Both the position numbers and the translations under genes were made by a program. The notes below the pieces were generated by a model. That model was not told the origin of the DNA and ran no database searches. It saw nothing but the letters and a program-made list of their open reading frames with translations. Shown here piece by piece: positions 17,332-27,725 of a stretch of DNA of 64,000 nt (its first letter is position 1; the number at the start of each line of letters is the position of its first letter). The DNA comes from an uncultured Collinsella sp. Lineage in GTDB: Bacteria > Actinomycetota > Coriobacteriia > Coriobacteriales > Coriobacteriaceae. The stretch spans positions 13,401 to 77,400 of the forward strand of contig CATYIV010000006.1 of NCBI GenBank assembly GCA_958407465.1, written 5' to 3'.

Positions 17332-17346
17332 AGAACGGGAGAGACA

Positions 17347-19071
17347 GTGGACGAGGAAGCAAGCATCATCCTGGGGGATGCCATCGCCTTTTGCCAGCGC
17401 GACGGCCAAGATGCACGCCTCATCAACATGCTGGGGCAATCGCGGGCCATAAGCCTGACCGAAGATACGCTCACGATCGAGGCCCCCTCGCGCTTTGCCA
17501 TCGCGCAGCTCAAAAAGCATCAGCCGACTATTGAGGCCTATCTGGAAGAAATCGCCTTTGCACCGATCGCGCTCGACATCGTGGCACCGCAAGGCGCCGC
17601 AACGGAATCCGCTGCCGCGACGGCGCCCGCCACGGCTCCCGCCGCTTCCCCGGCGGCACCGACCTCCGCAGGCGACGTGCCGACAATCGAGCACCAGCAC
17701 AGCGATGTTTCCCGTGAAACCATGGCACCGTTGCCGACCGCGGCGGCGACGTCAACGAACGCACCCGTCACGCACATGCCTATCGCTCACGACGCAGCGG
17801 CGGGCGCGGATTCGGGCATTGCAATCAAGAACACGCTCTCGGCCGATGATTTTCGTCGCATGATGAACCAGATGAAGGGCGGAGCGCCGACTAAATCCAC
17901 GCAAGCTGCGGCCCCCGCTTCACCCATACCGGCGCCGACCGTGCCGGCCGAGCAGAATACGGATGGAGCCCCGCTCGCCGCGAACTCAAAATTTACCTTT
18001 GAGAACTTTGTCTACGGCCCCGAAAACAGCCATGCCTATCGCTCGGCACTCAAGTTTGCCGCCCTCGCGGACGAGCGCGGCACATGCACATCACTGTTCA
18101 TCTACGGCAAATCGGGCCTGGGCAAGACGCACCTGCTGCTTGCCATCAAAAACGAGCTCGCCGAGAAGTCGCCCGAGATCAAGGTCAAGTATGCCAACTC
18201 CCAGGCATATCTGGACGACCTGATGACCGAGTTCGACCGCCAAAAGAAGAGCAACGCCCCCATCATGCAGGCGTACCACGGCGTGGACGTGCTCATCATC
18301 GATGACATCCAAAACATCATCGGCAAGCGCGCGAGCGTGGACTACTTTTTCCAGCTCATGGACGAGTTCATCCGCAACAACAAGAAGGTCGTCATCGCGG
18401 CAGACCGTGCCCCCAAGGACCTGAGCATGGACGAGCGTCTGACCAGCCGCTTCAACGCCGGCATGCTCTGCCTGGTCGCAGAGCCCAGCTACGAGATGAA
18501 ATACAAGATCTTGCAGCGCTATTACGAGAACACCATCGTCGCCGCTCCCGAGGCAGGCGACGACTCGCTGCTGGCGGCCTATGGGGGCGACGGCGGACAC
18601 CTGACCGACGAGCACTTTAAACACATGGCCGAGGTCTCGGGCACCAACATCCGCGAACTCGAGAGCTTTTGCGAGCGCTGCGCCGGCGAGGCGGGCGACC
18701 GCGAGCGCGAGGGCGGGGAGCTCACCTTTGACGATATCGACGCCATCGCCAGCCAGTACTTCGACACATCGGCCAAAAAGATCAACGTCCAGACGGTTCA
18801 GTCCGTCATCGAAGAGCAGTACGGCGTGACGCACGAGGAGCTCATCGGCCCGCGTCGCAACGCCAATATCGCCAAAGCACGCCATATCGCTATCTACCTG
18901 GCCATCGAGATGTGCGAGATGACGACCACGGCGGTGGGCGCCGAATTTGGCAACCGCAACCACTCGACCGTCAGCACGAGCTACAAAAAGGTCCAGAAGA
19001 TGATCCAGGAAGACCGTACCGTCACCGAAGACCTCAAATCGCTGCGCGATAAAATTACACTGCGCTCGTAG
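17347..19071 (+). CDS. dnaA: Chromosomal replication initiator DnaA
   Basis: The protein has 574 residues, long because of an Ala/Pro-rich domain II (about 80-215). GTG 17347 follows GGGAGAG. Domain I is about 1-75. AAA+ domain III: Walker A YGKSGLGKTHLL (about 253-264), Walker B VLIIDDIQ, and the arginine-finger region ERLTSRF. Domain IV contains RNANIAKARHIAIYLAIE and the signature loop FGNRNHSTVSTS, where the usual GGRDHTTV Asp is Asn538. A parS-like sequence lies in the domain II codons for VSRET (121-125). It opens the origin and recruits the helicase. It is second in an operon with the GHKL gene. Confidence 0.96.
   Translation: MDEEASIILGDAIAFCQRDGQDARLINMLGQSRAISLTEDTLTIEAPSRFAIAQLKKHQPTIEAYLEEIAFAPIALDIVAPQGAATESAAATAPATAPAASPAAPTSAGDVPTIEHQHSDVSRETMAPLPTAAATSTNAPVTHMPIAHDAAAGADSGIAIKNTLSADDFRRMMNQMKGGAPTKSTQAAAPASPIPAPTVPAEQNTDGAPLAANSKFTFENFVYGPENSHAYRSALKFAALADERGTCTSLFIYGKSGLGKTHLLLAIKNELAEKSPEIKVKYANSQAYLDDLMTEFDRQKKSNAPIMQAYHGVDVLIIDDIQNIIGKRASVDYFFQLMDEFIRNNKKVVIAADRAPKDLSMDERLTSRFNAGMLCLVAEPSYEMKYKILQRYYENTIVAAPEAGDDSLLAAYGGDGGHLTDEHFKHMAEVSGTNIRELESFCERCAGEAGDREREGGELTFDDIDAIASQYFDTSAKKINVQTVQSVIEEQYGVTHEELIGPRRNANIAKARHIAIYLAIEMCEMTTTAVGAEFGNRNHSTVSTSYKKVQKMIQEDRTVTEDLKSLRDKITLRS
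17706..17721. promoter_or_regulatory. parS-like site inside dnaA
   Basis: TGTTTCCCGTGAAACC has two mismatches to the perfect parS copies. It lies in the variable linker region of dnaA, where it encodes VSRET. ParB sites embedded in coding regions near origins often encode this peptide. Confidence 0.65.
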
Positions 19072-19309
19072 GGAAATAGAGACACCTGTTGAAAACTTGT
19101 CGAAACCATGGGCATAAGGTGTCTAAAACCCAACCCGCGGTGGTGAAAAGTTTTGCGCAGGTTTTGAACGTGGAAAACCACCCCCGTTGCACACAGGTTG
19201 CTGTCGATTCTCTTTCTGGGTCTGACCTGCGTCTTTGGGAGTAATCAACAGTTTCGTCAGTGCTATTACTATTATTAAGATATTTATATCTAAAGAAAGG
19301 TATTAAAAG
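19072..19309. other. dnaA-dnaN intergenic region, probable oriC core
   Basis: 238 bp. It contains an inverted copy of the DnaA-box 13-mer (ACCTGTTGAAAAC, 19084-19096), further loosely related T-rich/A-rich motifs (TTTTGAACG, TGAAAAGTTTT, TTGCACACAGG), and then a strongly A+T-rich tract 19261-19309 that could serve as the unwinding element. The tract ends at the dnaN ribosome-binding site AAAGAAAGG. Confidence 0.75.
19084..19096 (-). promoter_or_regulatory. DnaA-box-like 13-mer, inverted copy 3
   Basis: ACCTGTTGAAAAC is the exact reverse complement of the two 13-mers at 15832 and 15885. It starts 13 bp after the dnaA stop. Confidence 0.65.
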
Positions 19310-20413
19310 ATGAAGTTCACCGTCAGCCAGAGCTCGCTTACACAAGCCATCGGCGTCGTTATGAAGGGTGTCGCTTCGGCGTCCACCCTTCCCATCCTGT
19401 CGGGCGTGCTCGTCAAGGCGCAAGACGGCATCTTGGAATTCCAGACCTCTAACTACACCATCTCGATCCGTCATCGCATCGCGGCGCATGTCGAAGAAGA
19501 GGGTGAGATGGTTATCCCCTGTAAGATGCTCTCCAATATCACCAAGACCCTCCCCGATGCCCCGGTCACCTTTGAGCTGTCCGAGCGCCAGGTGCTGATT
19601 GGTTGCGAGAAGAGCTCTTTTAGGCTGAACACGCTCGATGTCAATGACTTCCCCGAGTTTCCGGCCTATGCCATCGAGAGTGCCGTGGAGCTGCCGACCG
19701 ATATCTTGTCCGAAATGGTCGGCCGCGTGTGGCGCGTCACCTCGACCGACAAGGCCCGCCCCATTCTGGGTGGCGTGCACATGAAGGTCGAGAACAACAC
19801 CGTGCGCCTGGTGGCGACCGATTCCTTCCGCTTGGCCGTGTGCGATACGCAGGTCGAGACCTCGACTCTCGAGGGCTCCTTTGAACTCAACGTTCCGGCC
19901 GACGCCTTTAACGACGCGCTGAACATCATGGCCAGCCAGGCGACCATCATGATCGGGGCTACCGACACCCAGGTCGTCTTCGAGGCCGGCAACACCACCT
20001 ACGTGTCGCGCCGTATCGAGGGCATGTACCCCAACTACAAGCAGCTCATCCCCGATTCGTGCGTGACGTGCGTCAAGATCGACGTCGCCGCCTTTAACGC
20101 CGCCCTCAAGCGCGTGGCCGTTATCGCGAGCGCCAACCCCGCCGTCAAGTTCGAGATCGATGTCGAGAACGGGCAGATGGGCCTGTCCTCCATTTCCAAT
20201 GACCAGGACCTTGCGCAGGAGACGATCGATGTCGAGGCCGAGGGCGAGTCGGGCACCATCGCCTTCAACTACCACTACATCTTTGGCTGCCTCAATGCCC
20301 TGTCCAAGGAGAAGGAGATCACGCTGGAGCTCAAGAGCTACTCGCAGGCGGGCATCTTCAAGTCCTACGACAAGATCAACTACCTGTACCTGGTCATGCC
20401 GGTCCGCATCTAG
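19310..20413 (+). CDS. dnaN: DNA polymerase III beta sliding clamp
   Basis: The protein has 367 residues, normal length. ATG 19310 follows AAAGAAAGG. It encodes the ring that tethers polymerase III to DNA. The N-terminus MKFTVSQSSLTQAIGVVMKG and the repeated three-domain pattern (VLVKAQDGILEF; RPILGGVHMKVENNT; VKFEIDVENGQMGLSS) fit the family. The C-terminus NYLYLVMPVRI is the typical clamp end. recF begins 10 bp downstream. Confidence 0.97.
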   Translation: MKFTVSQSSLTQAIGVVMKGVASASTLPILSGVLVKAQDGILEFQTSNYTISIRHRIAAHVEEEGEMVIPCKMLSNITKTLPDAPVTFELSERQVLIGCEKSSFRLNTLDVNDFPEFPAYAIESAVELPTDILSEMVGRVWRVTSTDKARPILGGVHMKVENNTVRLVATDSFRLAVCDTQVETSTLEGSFELNVPADAFNDALNIMASQATIMIGATDTQVVFEAGNTTYVSRRIEGMYPNYKQLIPDSCVTCVKIDVAAFNAALKRVAVIASANPAVKFEIDVENGQMGLSSISNDQDLAQETIDVEAEGESGTIAFNYHYIFGCLNALSKEKEITLELKSYSQAGIFKSYDKINYLYLVMPVRI

Positions 20414-20423
20414 CAACTGCCCT

Positions 20424-21530
20424 ATGACCATGTTCGCCCGCGATCTTTCCGTCGCGCACTACCGCAGCTTCGATAGCTATCGCCTTGCCCTGGACGAGGG
20501 CGTGACGATACTTGCGGGACCCAACGCGGCGGGAAAGACCAATCTCATAGAGGCGCTGCAGCTGCTGACGAGCGGCGCCTCGTTTAGGCATCCGACCGCA
20601 GCCGAGCTCGTCCATGACGGCGTGGGCTCGTGCAAGGTCGAGCTGAGGCTCGAGGGCGACGGCCGCGTGCTTGATATGGGATTGAGCGCGGAGGACGGTA
20701 AACGCTCGTTTAGCCGCAACGGCAAGAGATGCTCTGCCGCCGGTGTGCGCGGGGTTCTGCCGAGCGTGCTGTTTTGCCCCGACCATCTGGACATGGTTAA
20801 GCGAGGCGCCAGTGTGCGCCGCGCCGCCCTCGACGACTTTGGCATGCAACTGAGCGCACGCTATGCCGATCTTGCGAGCACCTATGGTCGCTGCGTGACC
20901 CAGCGTAACGCCTTGCTCAAGGAGGCCTGGTGCTGCCGCGAGATGCTCGGCGCGTGGAACGATTCGATTGCCCGCGCGGGCGCGGCTCTGCTCGTGCACC
21001 GGTTGGCCCTGCTCGACCGGCTGGCGGGCCATGTGCGTACTGCCTACGGGCAAGTGGCGTCCGGTGAAGCCGCCAACGTGTCCTATGCGTCCACGCTGGG
21101 GGATTTGCCCCAGGTCGATGATCGCGAAGAGCTGAAGGGCTGGGCGTACGAGCGCATGCTGGCTGCCCTTGATGAGCACGCCGACGAGGAAATTCGCCGC
21201 GGCGTGACGTTGGTGGGACCGCATCGCGACGAGATTGAGTTTGCTGTGGCGGGTCGCTCCGCCCGTTCATTTGCCAGCCAAGGTCAGCAGCGAACGTTGG
21301 TTCTGGCCTGGAAGGTGGCGGAGGTGGCCGTGGCTCGCGATGTCCTGGGCACCGCCCCACTGCTGCTTTTGGACGACGTGATGAGCGAACTCGACGGCGA
21401 ACGCCGCGGTGCTTTCCTGCGGCTGATCGGCGATGATATCCAGACGGTCATAACCACGACCAACCTGGGGTACTTTACCGATGACCTGCTTGATCGAGCC
21501 AAGGTGGTGAGCATGGGTGAGACGTGCTAA
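20424..21530 (+). CDS. recF: DNA replication and repair protein RecF
   Basis: The protein is 368 residues from ATG 20424 (MTMFARDLSV), 10 bp after dnaN; ATG 20430 is equally possible. It is an SMC-like ATPase that helps load RecA at gaps. Walker A GPNAAGKTNLIEAL lies at about 32-45, the ABC-type signature region is SARSFASQGQQRTLVLAWKV, and Walker B/D-loop is LLLLDDVMSELD. It overlaps the DUF721 gene by 14 bp. Confidence 0.95.
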   Translation: MTMFARDLSVAHYRSFDSYRLALDEGVTILAGPNAAGKTNLIEALQLLTSGASFRHPTAAELVHDGVGSCKVELRLEGDGRVLDMGLSAEDGKRSFSRNGKRCSAAGVRGVLPSVLFCPDHLDMVKRGASVRRAALDDFGMQLSARYADLASTYGRCVTQRNALLKEAWCCREMLGAWNDSIARAGAALLVHRLALLDRLAGHVRTAYGQVASGEAANVSYASTLGDLPQVDDREELKGWAYERMLAALDEHADEEIRRGVTLVGPHRDEIEFAVAGRSARSFASQGQQRTLVLAWKVAEVAVARDVLGTAPLLLLDDVMSELDGERRGAFLRLIGDDIQTVITTTNLGYFTDDLLDRAKVVSMGETC

Positions 21531-22080
21531 TTACGAGCGCGAGAGCGAAACGGTCGCCTTCAGTGGCTTGTTGAACGCAGAGCGCCAGCGCATCCTGGCG
21601 GCTGCGACCCCTGAGCGCCGTGCGCAGATGGAGGCCGCCGAGGAGTCGCGCGCGGTCTATCGCGCGTGGAACGCGGTGTGCTCGGGCACGCGCGAGGGGC
21701 GGCATGTGACGGGCCTGCGCTACCTGCCCGAGTCCAATGAGCTGCTGGTATATCTCGACTCGCCCTCGTGGACGCAGGAAATGACGTTGTTGCGCGAGAT
21801 CATCCGCGCGCGCATGGAGCGCGCCGGTGCGCATGTGGATGGCCTGGTGTTCAAAACCACCGCGCCCGGTCACACGCCGCCCGCCGCCAAGGAGCGCCTT
21901 CGCCCAGCGGCGACCGAGCGCCCGCCGGCCCCACACGCCGACCTCAGCGATGCCGAGCGCACCGAGATTGAGCGCCAAGTGGCGCCCATCGAAGACCAAA
22001 AACTGCGCGAGGCCCTCGAGAACGCCATGAGAGCCAGTGCCGAGTGGGCCAAGGGCGTGCAAAGCAAAAAAGAGCCTTAA
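21517..22080 (+). CDS. dciA: DciA-family (DUF721) replicative helicase loader
   Basis: The protein has 187 residues. GTG 21517 overlaps recF by 14 bp. The N-terminal and central part (YRAWNAVCSGTREGRHVTGLRYLPESNELLVYLDSPSWTQ, given here as two joined blocks: residues about 48-67 and 68-87) matches the compact DUF721 fold, followed by an Ala/Pro/Glu-rich tail. DUF721/DciA interacts with DnaB and replaces DnaC/DnaI loaders in many bacteria. dnaB is present at 36.1 kb and no dnaC/dnaI is in the window. It is last gene before a strong terminator and gyrB. Confidence 0.82.
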   Translation: MRRANYERESETVAFSGLLNAERQRILAAATPERRAQMEAAEESRAVYRAWNAVCSGTREGRHVTGLRYLPESNELLVYLDSPSWTQEMTLLREIIRARMERAGAHVDGLVFKTTAPGHTPPAAKERLRPAATERPPAPHADLSDAERTEIERQVAPIEDQKLREALENAMRASAEWAKGVQSKKEP

Positions 22081-22107
22081 ATCGCATCTGGTGGCCTTGT
22101 AGAGCCA

Positions 22108-22131
22108 AATACCCTCGTTCCCGAGGGTATT
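22108..22131 (+). terminator. Terminator after dciA
   Basis: A perfect 10-bp stem AATACCCTCG/CGAGGGTATT with loop TTCC, followed by a T-run to 22136. Confidence 0.92.
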
Positions 22132-22143
22132 TTTTTACGATAA

Positions 22144-24216
<2,073 letters not shown>

Positions 24217-24227
24217 GAGGAGGTAAC

Positions 24228-26969
24228 GTGGCAGACGATATCAACAATAACGAGGGTATGGACGAGGCCGGCGATGCCGGTATGCCCGATGATCTGAAGC
24301 GCCTGCTTGCCCGTGCTGAGCAGGGCGAGGACGGCGATCCGGACGCCTATAACCCCGATGCCGATGATGATGAGGAAGAGGACGACGACGGTGAGCTCGA
24401 GGAGAGCTTTGGCGAAGTCGATCGTGGCGCCTCGGCCGGCGAGGACATCAACGGCGGCCAGCTCCAGATTTCGGAGTTCGGTCGCGAGATGAAGCAGTCG
24501 TTCATCGAGTATTCGATGTCGGTTATCACAGCGCGTGCCCTGCCGGACGTGCGCGACGGCTTAAAGCCGGTACACCGCCGCATCCTGTACGCGATGAACG
24601 AGAGCGGCATCTACCCCAACCGCCCACACAAAAAGTCGGCCTGGACGGTCGGCGAAGTTATCGGTAAGTACCACCCGCACGGTGACTCTGCGGTCTACGA
24701 GGCCATGGTCCGCCTGGCGCAGTGGTTCTCCATGCGCACGCCGCTCATCGACGGTCACGGCAACTTCGGCAACATCGATGGCGACGGCGCGGCGGCCATG
24801 CGTTACACCGAGAGCCGCCTGGCCAAGCCCGCCATGGAACTGCTGCGTGACTTGCAGAAGGATACCGTCGACTGGCAGCCCAACTACGACGAATCGCTCG
24901 CCGAGCCCGTGGCACTGCCTGCGCGCTTCCCCAACCTGCTGGTCAACGGCAGCCAGGGCATCGCCGTCGGCATGGCCACCAACATCGCCCCGCATAACCT
25001 CACCGAGGCGATCGAGGCCACCTGCTACCTGATCGACAACCCCGACGCCACCGTCGACGAGCTCATGCAGATCATACCCGGTCCGGACTTCCCCACCGGC
25101 GCCATCATCATGGGCAGCGCCGGCATTAAGCAGAGCTACGAGACCGGCCGCGGCTCCATTACCGTGCGTGCCAAGGCACATGTGGAGTCCACCAAGACCG
25201 GCCGCAGCCGCCTGGTCTTTACCGAGATTCCCTACATGGTCAACAAGGGCACCCTGCAGGAGAAGATCGCCCAACTCGTCAACGACAAGCGCATTGAGGG
25301 CATCTCGGATATGCGCGATGAGTCCAACCAGAAGGGCATCCGTCTGGTCATCGAGCTCAAGAAGGGCGTCATTCCGCAGGTCGTGCTCAACAACCTGTAT
25401 AAGTACACCTCGCTGCAGACGACCTTTGGCGCCAACAACCTGGCACTCGTCAACGGCGTTCCCAAATGCCTGAGCCTGCGCGAGATGCTGCAGCACTACA
25501 TCGACCACCAGGTCGACGTCGTCACCCGCCGCACCCGCTTCGACCTTAAGAAGGCCCAGGCCCGCGCGCATATCCTCGAGGGCTACCTGATGGCCCTTGA
25601 CCATATCGACGAGGTCATCAGCATCATCCGCTCCTCGCAGACCGACTCCGAGGCCAGCAGCCGACTGATCGAGCGCTTTGGCTTTACGCCCGAGCAGACC
25701 ACGGCCATCCTCGAGATGAAGCTGCGCCGCCTGACCGGCCTGGAGCGCGACAAGATCCAAGAAGAGTTGGACGGCCTGCGCCGCGCCATCGCCTACTACG
25801 AGGACCTGCTGGCGCACGAGGAGAAGATTCTGGGCGTCATCAAGGAAGAGATGCGCGAGATCTCCAAGAAGTTTGGCGACAAGCGCCGTACCGAAATCAG
25901 CCAGGTTGAGAAGGACTTGGATGTCGAGGACCTCATCGCCGACGAGGATATGGTCGTGACCATCACCCACACCGGCTACGTTAAGCGTATCCCAGTGGCT
26001 GCCTACCGTGCCCAGAAGCGCGGTGGCAAGGGCGTGTCGGGCGTCAACCTCAAAGAGGACGACGTTATCGATGAGATGTTCATCGCGTCCACGCACGAGT
26101 ACGTGCTGTTCTTCTCGAGCAAGGGCAAGGTCTATCGCCTGAAGGTGCACGAGCTGCCGGTGGGTACGCGCCAGGCGCGCGGTACCGCGATCGTCAACCT
26201 GCTGCCCTTCGAGGAAGGCGAGAAGATCGCGAGCGTCATCAGCTGCCGCGAGTTCCCGGCCGACGAGTACCTGATGTTTGCCACCAAGAGCGGCATGGTC
26301 AAAAAGACCGTGATGAGCGCATATGACCGCAGCCGTCGCGACGGCCTGATCGCTATCAACCTGCGTGACGACGACGCGCTGCTGAACGTGCGCCGCGTGC
26401 GCGAGGGCGACAAGATTATCCTGGCCACCACCGCGGGCAAGGCGATCATGTTCTCCGAGGAGCAGGTGCGCGCCACCGGCCGCGATACCAGCGGCGTTCG
26501 CGGTATCGGTCTGAAGGACGGCGTGAGCGTTCTGGGCATGGAAGTCACTAACGGCAACGGCGATCTATTCGTCATCACCGAGCGCGGCTACGGCAAGCGC
26601 ACGCCGGTCGCGGACTACCCGGAGCAGAATCGCGGCGGTCAGGGCGTCTACACCATTCAAATGACCGAGCGTAAGGGTAACCTCGCGGCCATGAAGACGG
26701 TGGGCCCGCAGCACGAGCTGTTCATCGTGACGGAGGGCGCGACGGTCATTCGCGTCAAGACCGACGAGATCAGCCAGACCGGCCGCGCCACCCAGGGCGT
26801 CAAGATGATGACCGTCGACGACAACGACCGCATCTGCGCCGTGGCCCGCATGACGGCCGCCAAAGAGAGGCCCGAAGGCGAAGCCATAGAAAACGGCTCC
26901 GCCCCCGAAGAAACCCCTGTCGATCTAGGCGACGGCAACGACATGCCGGAAGATCTCCTTGACGAGTAA
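24228..26969 (+). CDS. gyrA: DNA gyrase subunit A with acidic N-terminal extension
   Basis: The protein has 913 residues. GTG 24228 follows GAGGAGG. An extra N-terminal stretch of about 70 residues, very rich in Asp and Glu ([17 protein letters not shown]), precedes the standard start ([20 protein letters not shown]). Catalytic Tyr193 is in [10 protein letters not shown]. The quinolone-determining region reads [12 protein letters not shown], with Ser and Glu at the two key positions (residues 154 and 158), i.e. a susceptible-type sequence. The GyrA box is [10 protein letters not shown]. Six C-terminal beta-pinwheel repeats follow, ending in an acidic tail. No intein is present. Confidence 0.96.
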   Translation: MADDINNNEGMDEAGDAGMPDDLKRLLARAEQGEDGDPDAYNPDADDDEEEDDDGELEESFGEVDRGASAGEDINGGQLQISEFGREMKQSFIEYSMSVITARALPDVRDGLKPVHRRILYAMNESGIYPNRPHKKSAWTVGEVIGKYHPHGDSAVYEAMVRLAQWFSMRTPLIDGHGNFGNIDGDGAAAMRYTESRLAKPAMELLRDLQKDTVDWQPNYDESLAEPVALPARFPNLLVNGSQGIAVGMATNIAPHNLTEAIEATCYLIDNPDATVDELMQIIPGPDFPTGAIIMGSAGIKQSYETGRGSITVRAKAHVESTKTGRSRLVFTEIPYMVNKGTLQEKIAQLVNDKRIEGISDMRDESNQKGIRLVIELKKGVIPQVVLNNLYKYTSLQTTFGANNLALVNGVPKCLSLREMLQHYIDHQVDVVTRRTRFDLKKAQARAHILEGYLMALDHIDEVISIIRSSQTDSEASSRLIERFGFTPEQTTAILEMKLRRLTGLERDKIQEELDGLRRAIAYYEDLLAHEEKILGVIKEEMREISKKFGDKRRTEISQVEKDLDVEDLIADEDMVVTITHTGYVKRIPVAAYRAQKRGGKGVSGVNLKEDDVIDEMFIASTHEYVLFFSSKGKVYRLKVHELPVGTRQARGTAIVNLLPFEEGEKIASVISCREFPADEYLMFATKSGMVKKTVMSAYDRSRRDGLIAINLRDDDALLNVRRVREGDKIILATTAGKAIMFSEEQVRATGRDTSGVRGIGLKDGVSVLGMEVTNGNGDLFVITERGYGKRTPVADYPEQNRGGQGVYTIQMTERKGNLAAMKTVGPQHELFIVTEGATVIRVKTDEISQTGRATQGVKMMTVDDNDRICAVARMTAAKERPEGEAIENGSAPEETPVDLGDGNDMPEDLLDE

Positions 26970-27009
26970 GAGGCCCTAACTGTTAGAAAATATCAGACCC
27001 CATATATCG

Positions 27010-27036
27010 GCGGTCGGCGCACTGCGCGCCGACCGC
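27010..27036 (+). terminator. Terminator after gyrA
   Basis: A perfect 11-bp stem GCGGTCGGCGC/GCGCCGACCGC with loop ACTGC, followed by six T. Confidence 0.93.
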
Positions 27037-27058
27037 TTTTTTGAAAATTGAACCCCGC

Positions 27059-27195
27059 GTCGGCCCCGGCTGCCCGACGGCATGCGAAGTCGATCGCGAG
27101 TTCCGCACGAGCCGGAGAGCACTTAATGTGCTCTCCGTGCGAGCAGGACTGTCCGAGCAGGCGACTTCGCATGCCGCCGGGCAGCCGGGGCCGAC
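27059..27195. repeat. Long imperfect palindrome A (34-bp arms)
   Basis: Left arm 27059-27092 (begins GTCGGCCCCGGCTGCCCG) and right arm 27162-27195 are complementary at 33 of 34 positions. The 69-nt middle holds its own 9-bp hairpin GGAGAGCAC/GTGCTCTCC (27114-27136) flanked by GCAC/GTGC. It lies between the gyrA terminator and the tRNA promoter, so it is not needed as the gyrA terminator. Possible structured RNA or mobile-element relic. Confidence 0.85.
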
Positions 27196-27222
27196 ACCTC
27201 TCAAAGATTTTCAAAAAAGTTG

Positions 27223-27252
27223 TTGACGCGCGCGTAACGACTCGTCTAATAT
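27223..27252 (+). promoter_or_regulatory. Promoter of tRNA-Ile
   Basis: -35 TTGACG (27223-27228) and -10 TAATAT (27247-27252) with an 18-bp spacer; the tRNA starts 15 bp further on. Confidence 0.7.
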
Positions 27253-27266
27253 ATCCCTTGCGCGAT

Positions 27267-27343
27267 GGACCTGTAGCTCAGTTGGTTAGAGCGTCCGGCT
27301 GATAACCGGGAGGTCACAAGTTCGAATCTTGTCAGGTCCACCA
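27267..27343 (+). tRNA. tRNA-Ile (GAT), copy 1
   Basis: A 77-nt cloverleaf with acceptor GGACCTG/CAGGTCC, anticodon GAT in loop CTGATAA, T-arm TTCGAAT and encoded CCA. Confidence 0.97.
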
Positions 27344-27354
27344 CTTTCTTTCGC

Positions 27355-27399
27355 AATAAACACCCCAGCGAGAGCCGAGTCGCCGCTGGGGTGTTTATT
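27355..27399 (+). terminator. Hairpin/terminator between tRNA-Ile and tRNA-Ala
   Basis: A perfect 16-bp stem AATAAACACCCCAGCG and complement with a 13-nt loop. Its 3' side ends GTGTTTATTACT, a weak U-tract. It could end transcription of the first tRNA or guide processing. Confidence 0.7.
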
Positions 27400-27410
27400 A
27401 CTGTCTCCGT

Positions 27411-27486
27411 GGGGGTTTAGCTCAGCTGGGAGAGCGCGGGCTTTGCAAGCCTGAGGTCAGGGGTTCGATCCCCCTAACCTCCACCA
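27411..27486 (+). tRNA. tRNA-Ala (TGC)
   Basis: 76 nt. Acceptor GGGGGTT/AACCTCC with one G-U pair, anticodon TGC in loop TTTGCAA, encoded CCA. Confidence 0.97.
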
Positions 27487-27490
27487 TGAT

Positions 27491-27567
27491 GGACCTGTAG
27501 CTCAGTTGGTTAGAGCGTCCGGCTGATAACCGGGAGGTCACAAGTTCGAATCTTGTCAGGTCCACCA
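27491..27567 (+). tRNA. tRNA-Ile (GAT), copy 2
   Basis: Identical in sequence to the copy at 27267-27343, starting 4 bp after tRNA-Ala. Confidence 0.97.
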
Positions 27568-27581
27568 TCAAAACTGTGAAG

Positions 27582-27606
27582 AGCCCTGAGGCGTTGCCTC
27601 GGGGCT
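27582..27606 (+). terminator. Terminator of the tRNA cluster
   Basis: AGCCCTGAGGC/GCCTCGGGGCT stem with one G-U pair and loop GTT, followed by T-run 27606-27611. Confidence 0.9.
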
Positions 27607-27725
27607 TTTTTCTTGTCTGCGATAAATCTCATTTTGGTTTTGTGTGCTGTGCGAAAGATTGGGTAGTATAGCTATTCAATGCGGCGGGCTGCCGCGTGTT
27701 AACCGCTACGTACCGGAGGTGTTCC

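Noticed and set aside
27041-27302. Overlapping small frames in palindrome A
   Set aside because: They arise on both strands from the inverted repeat itself and run into the tRNA gene.
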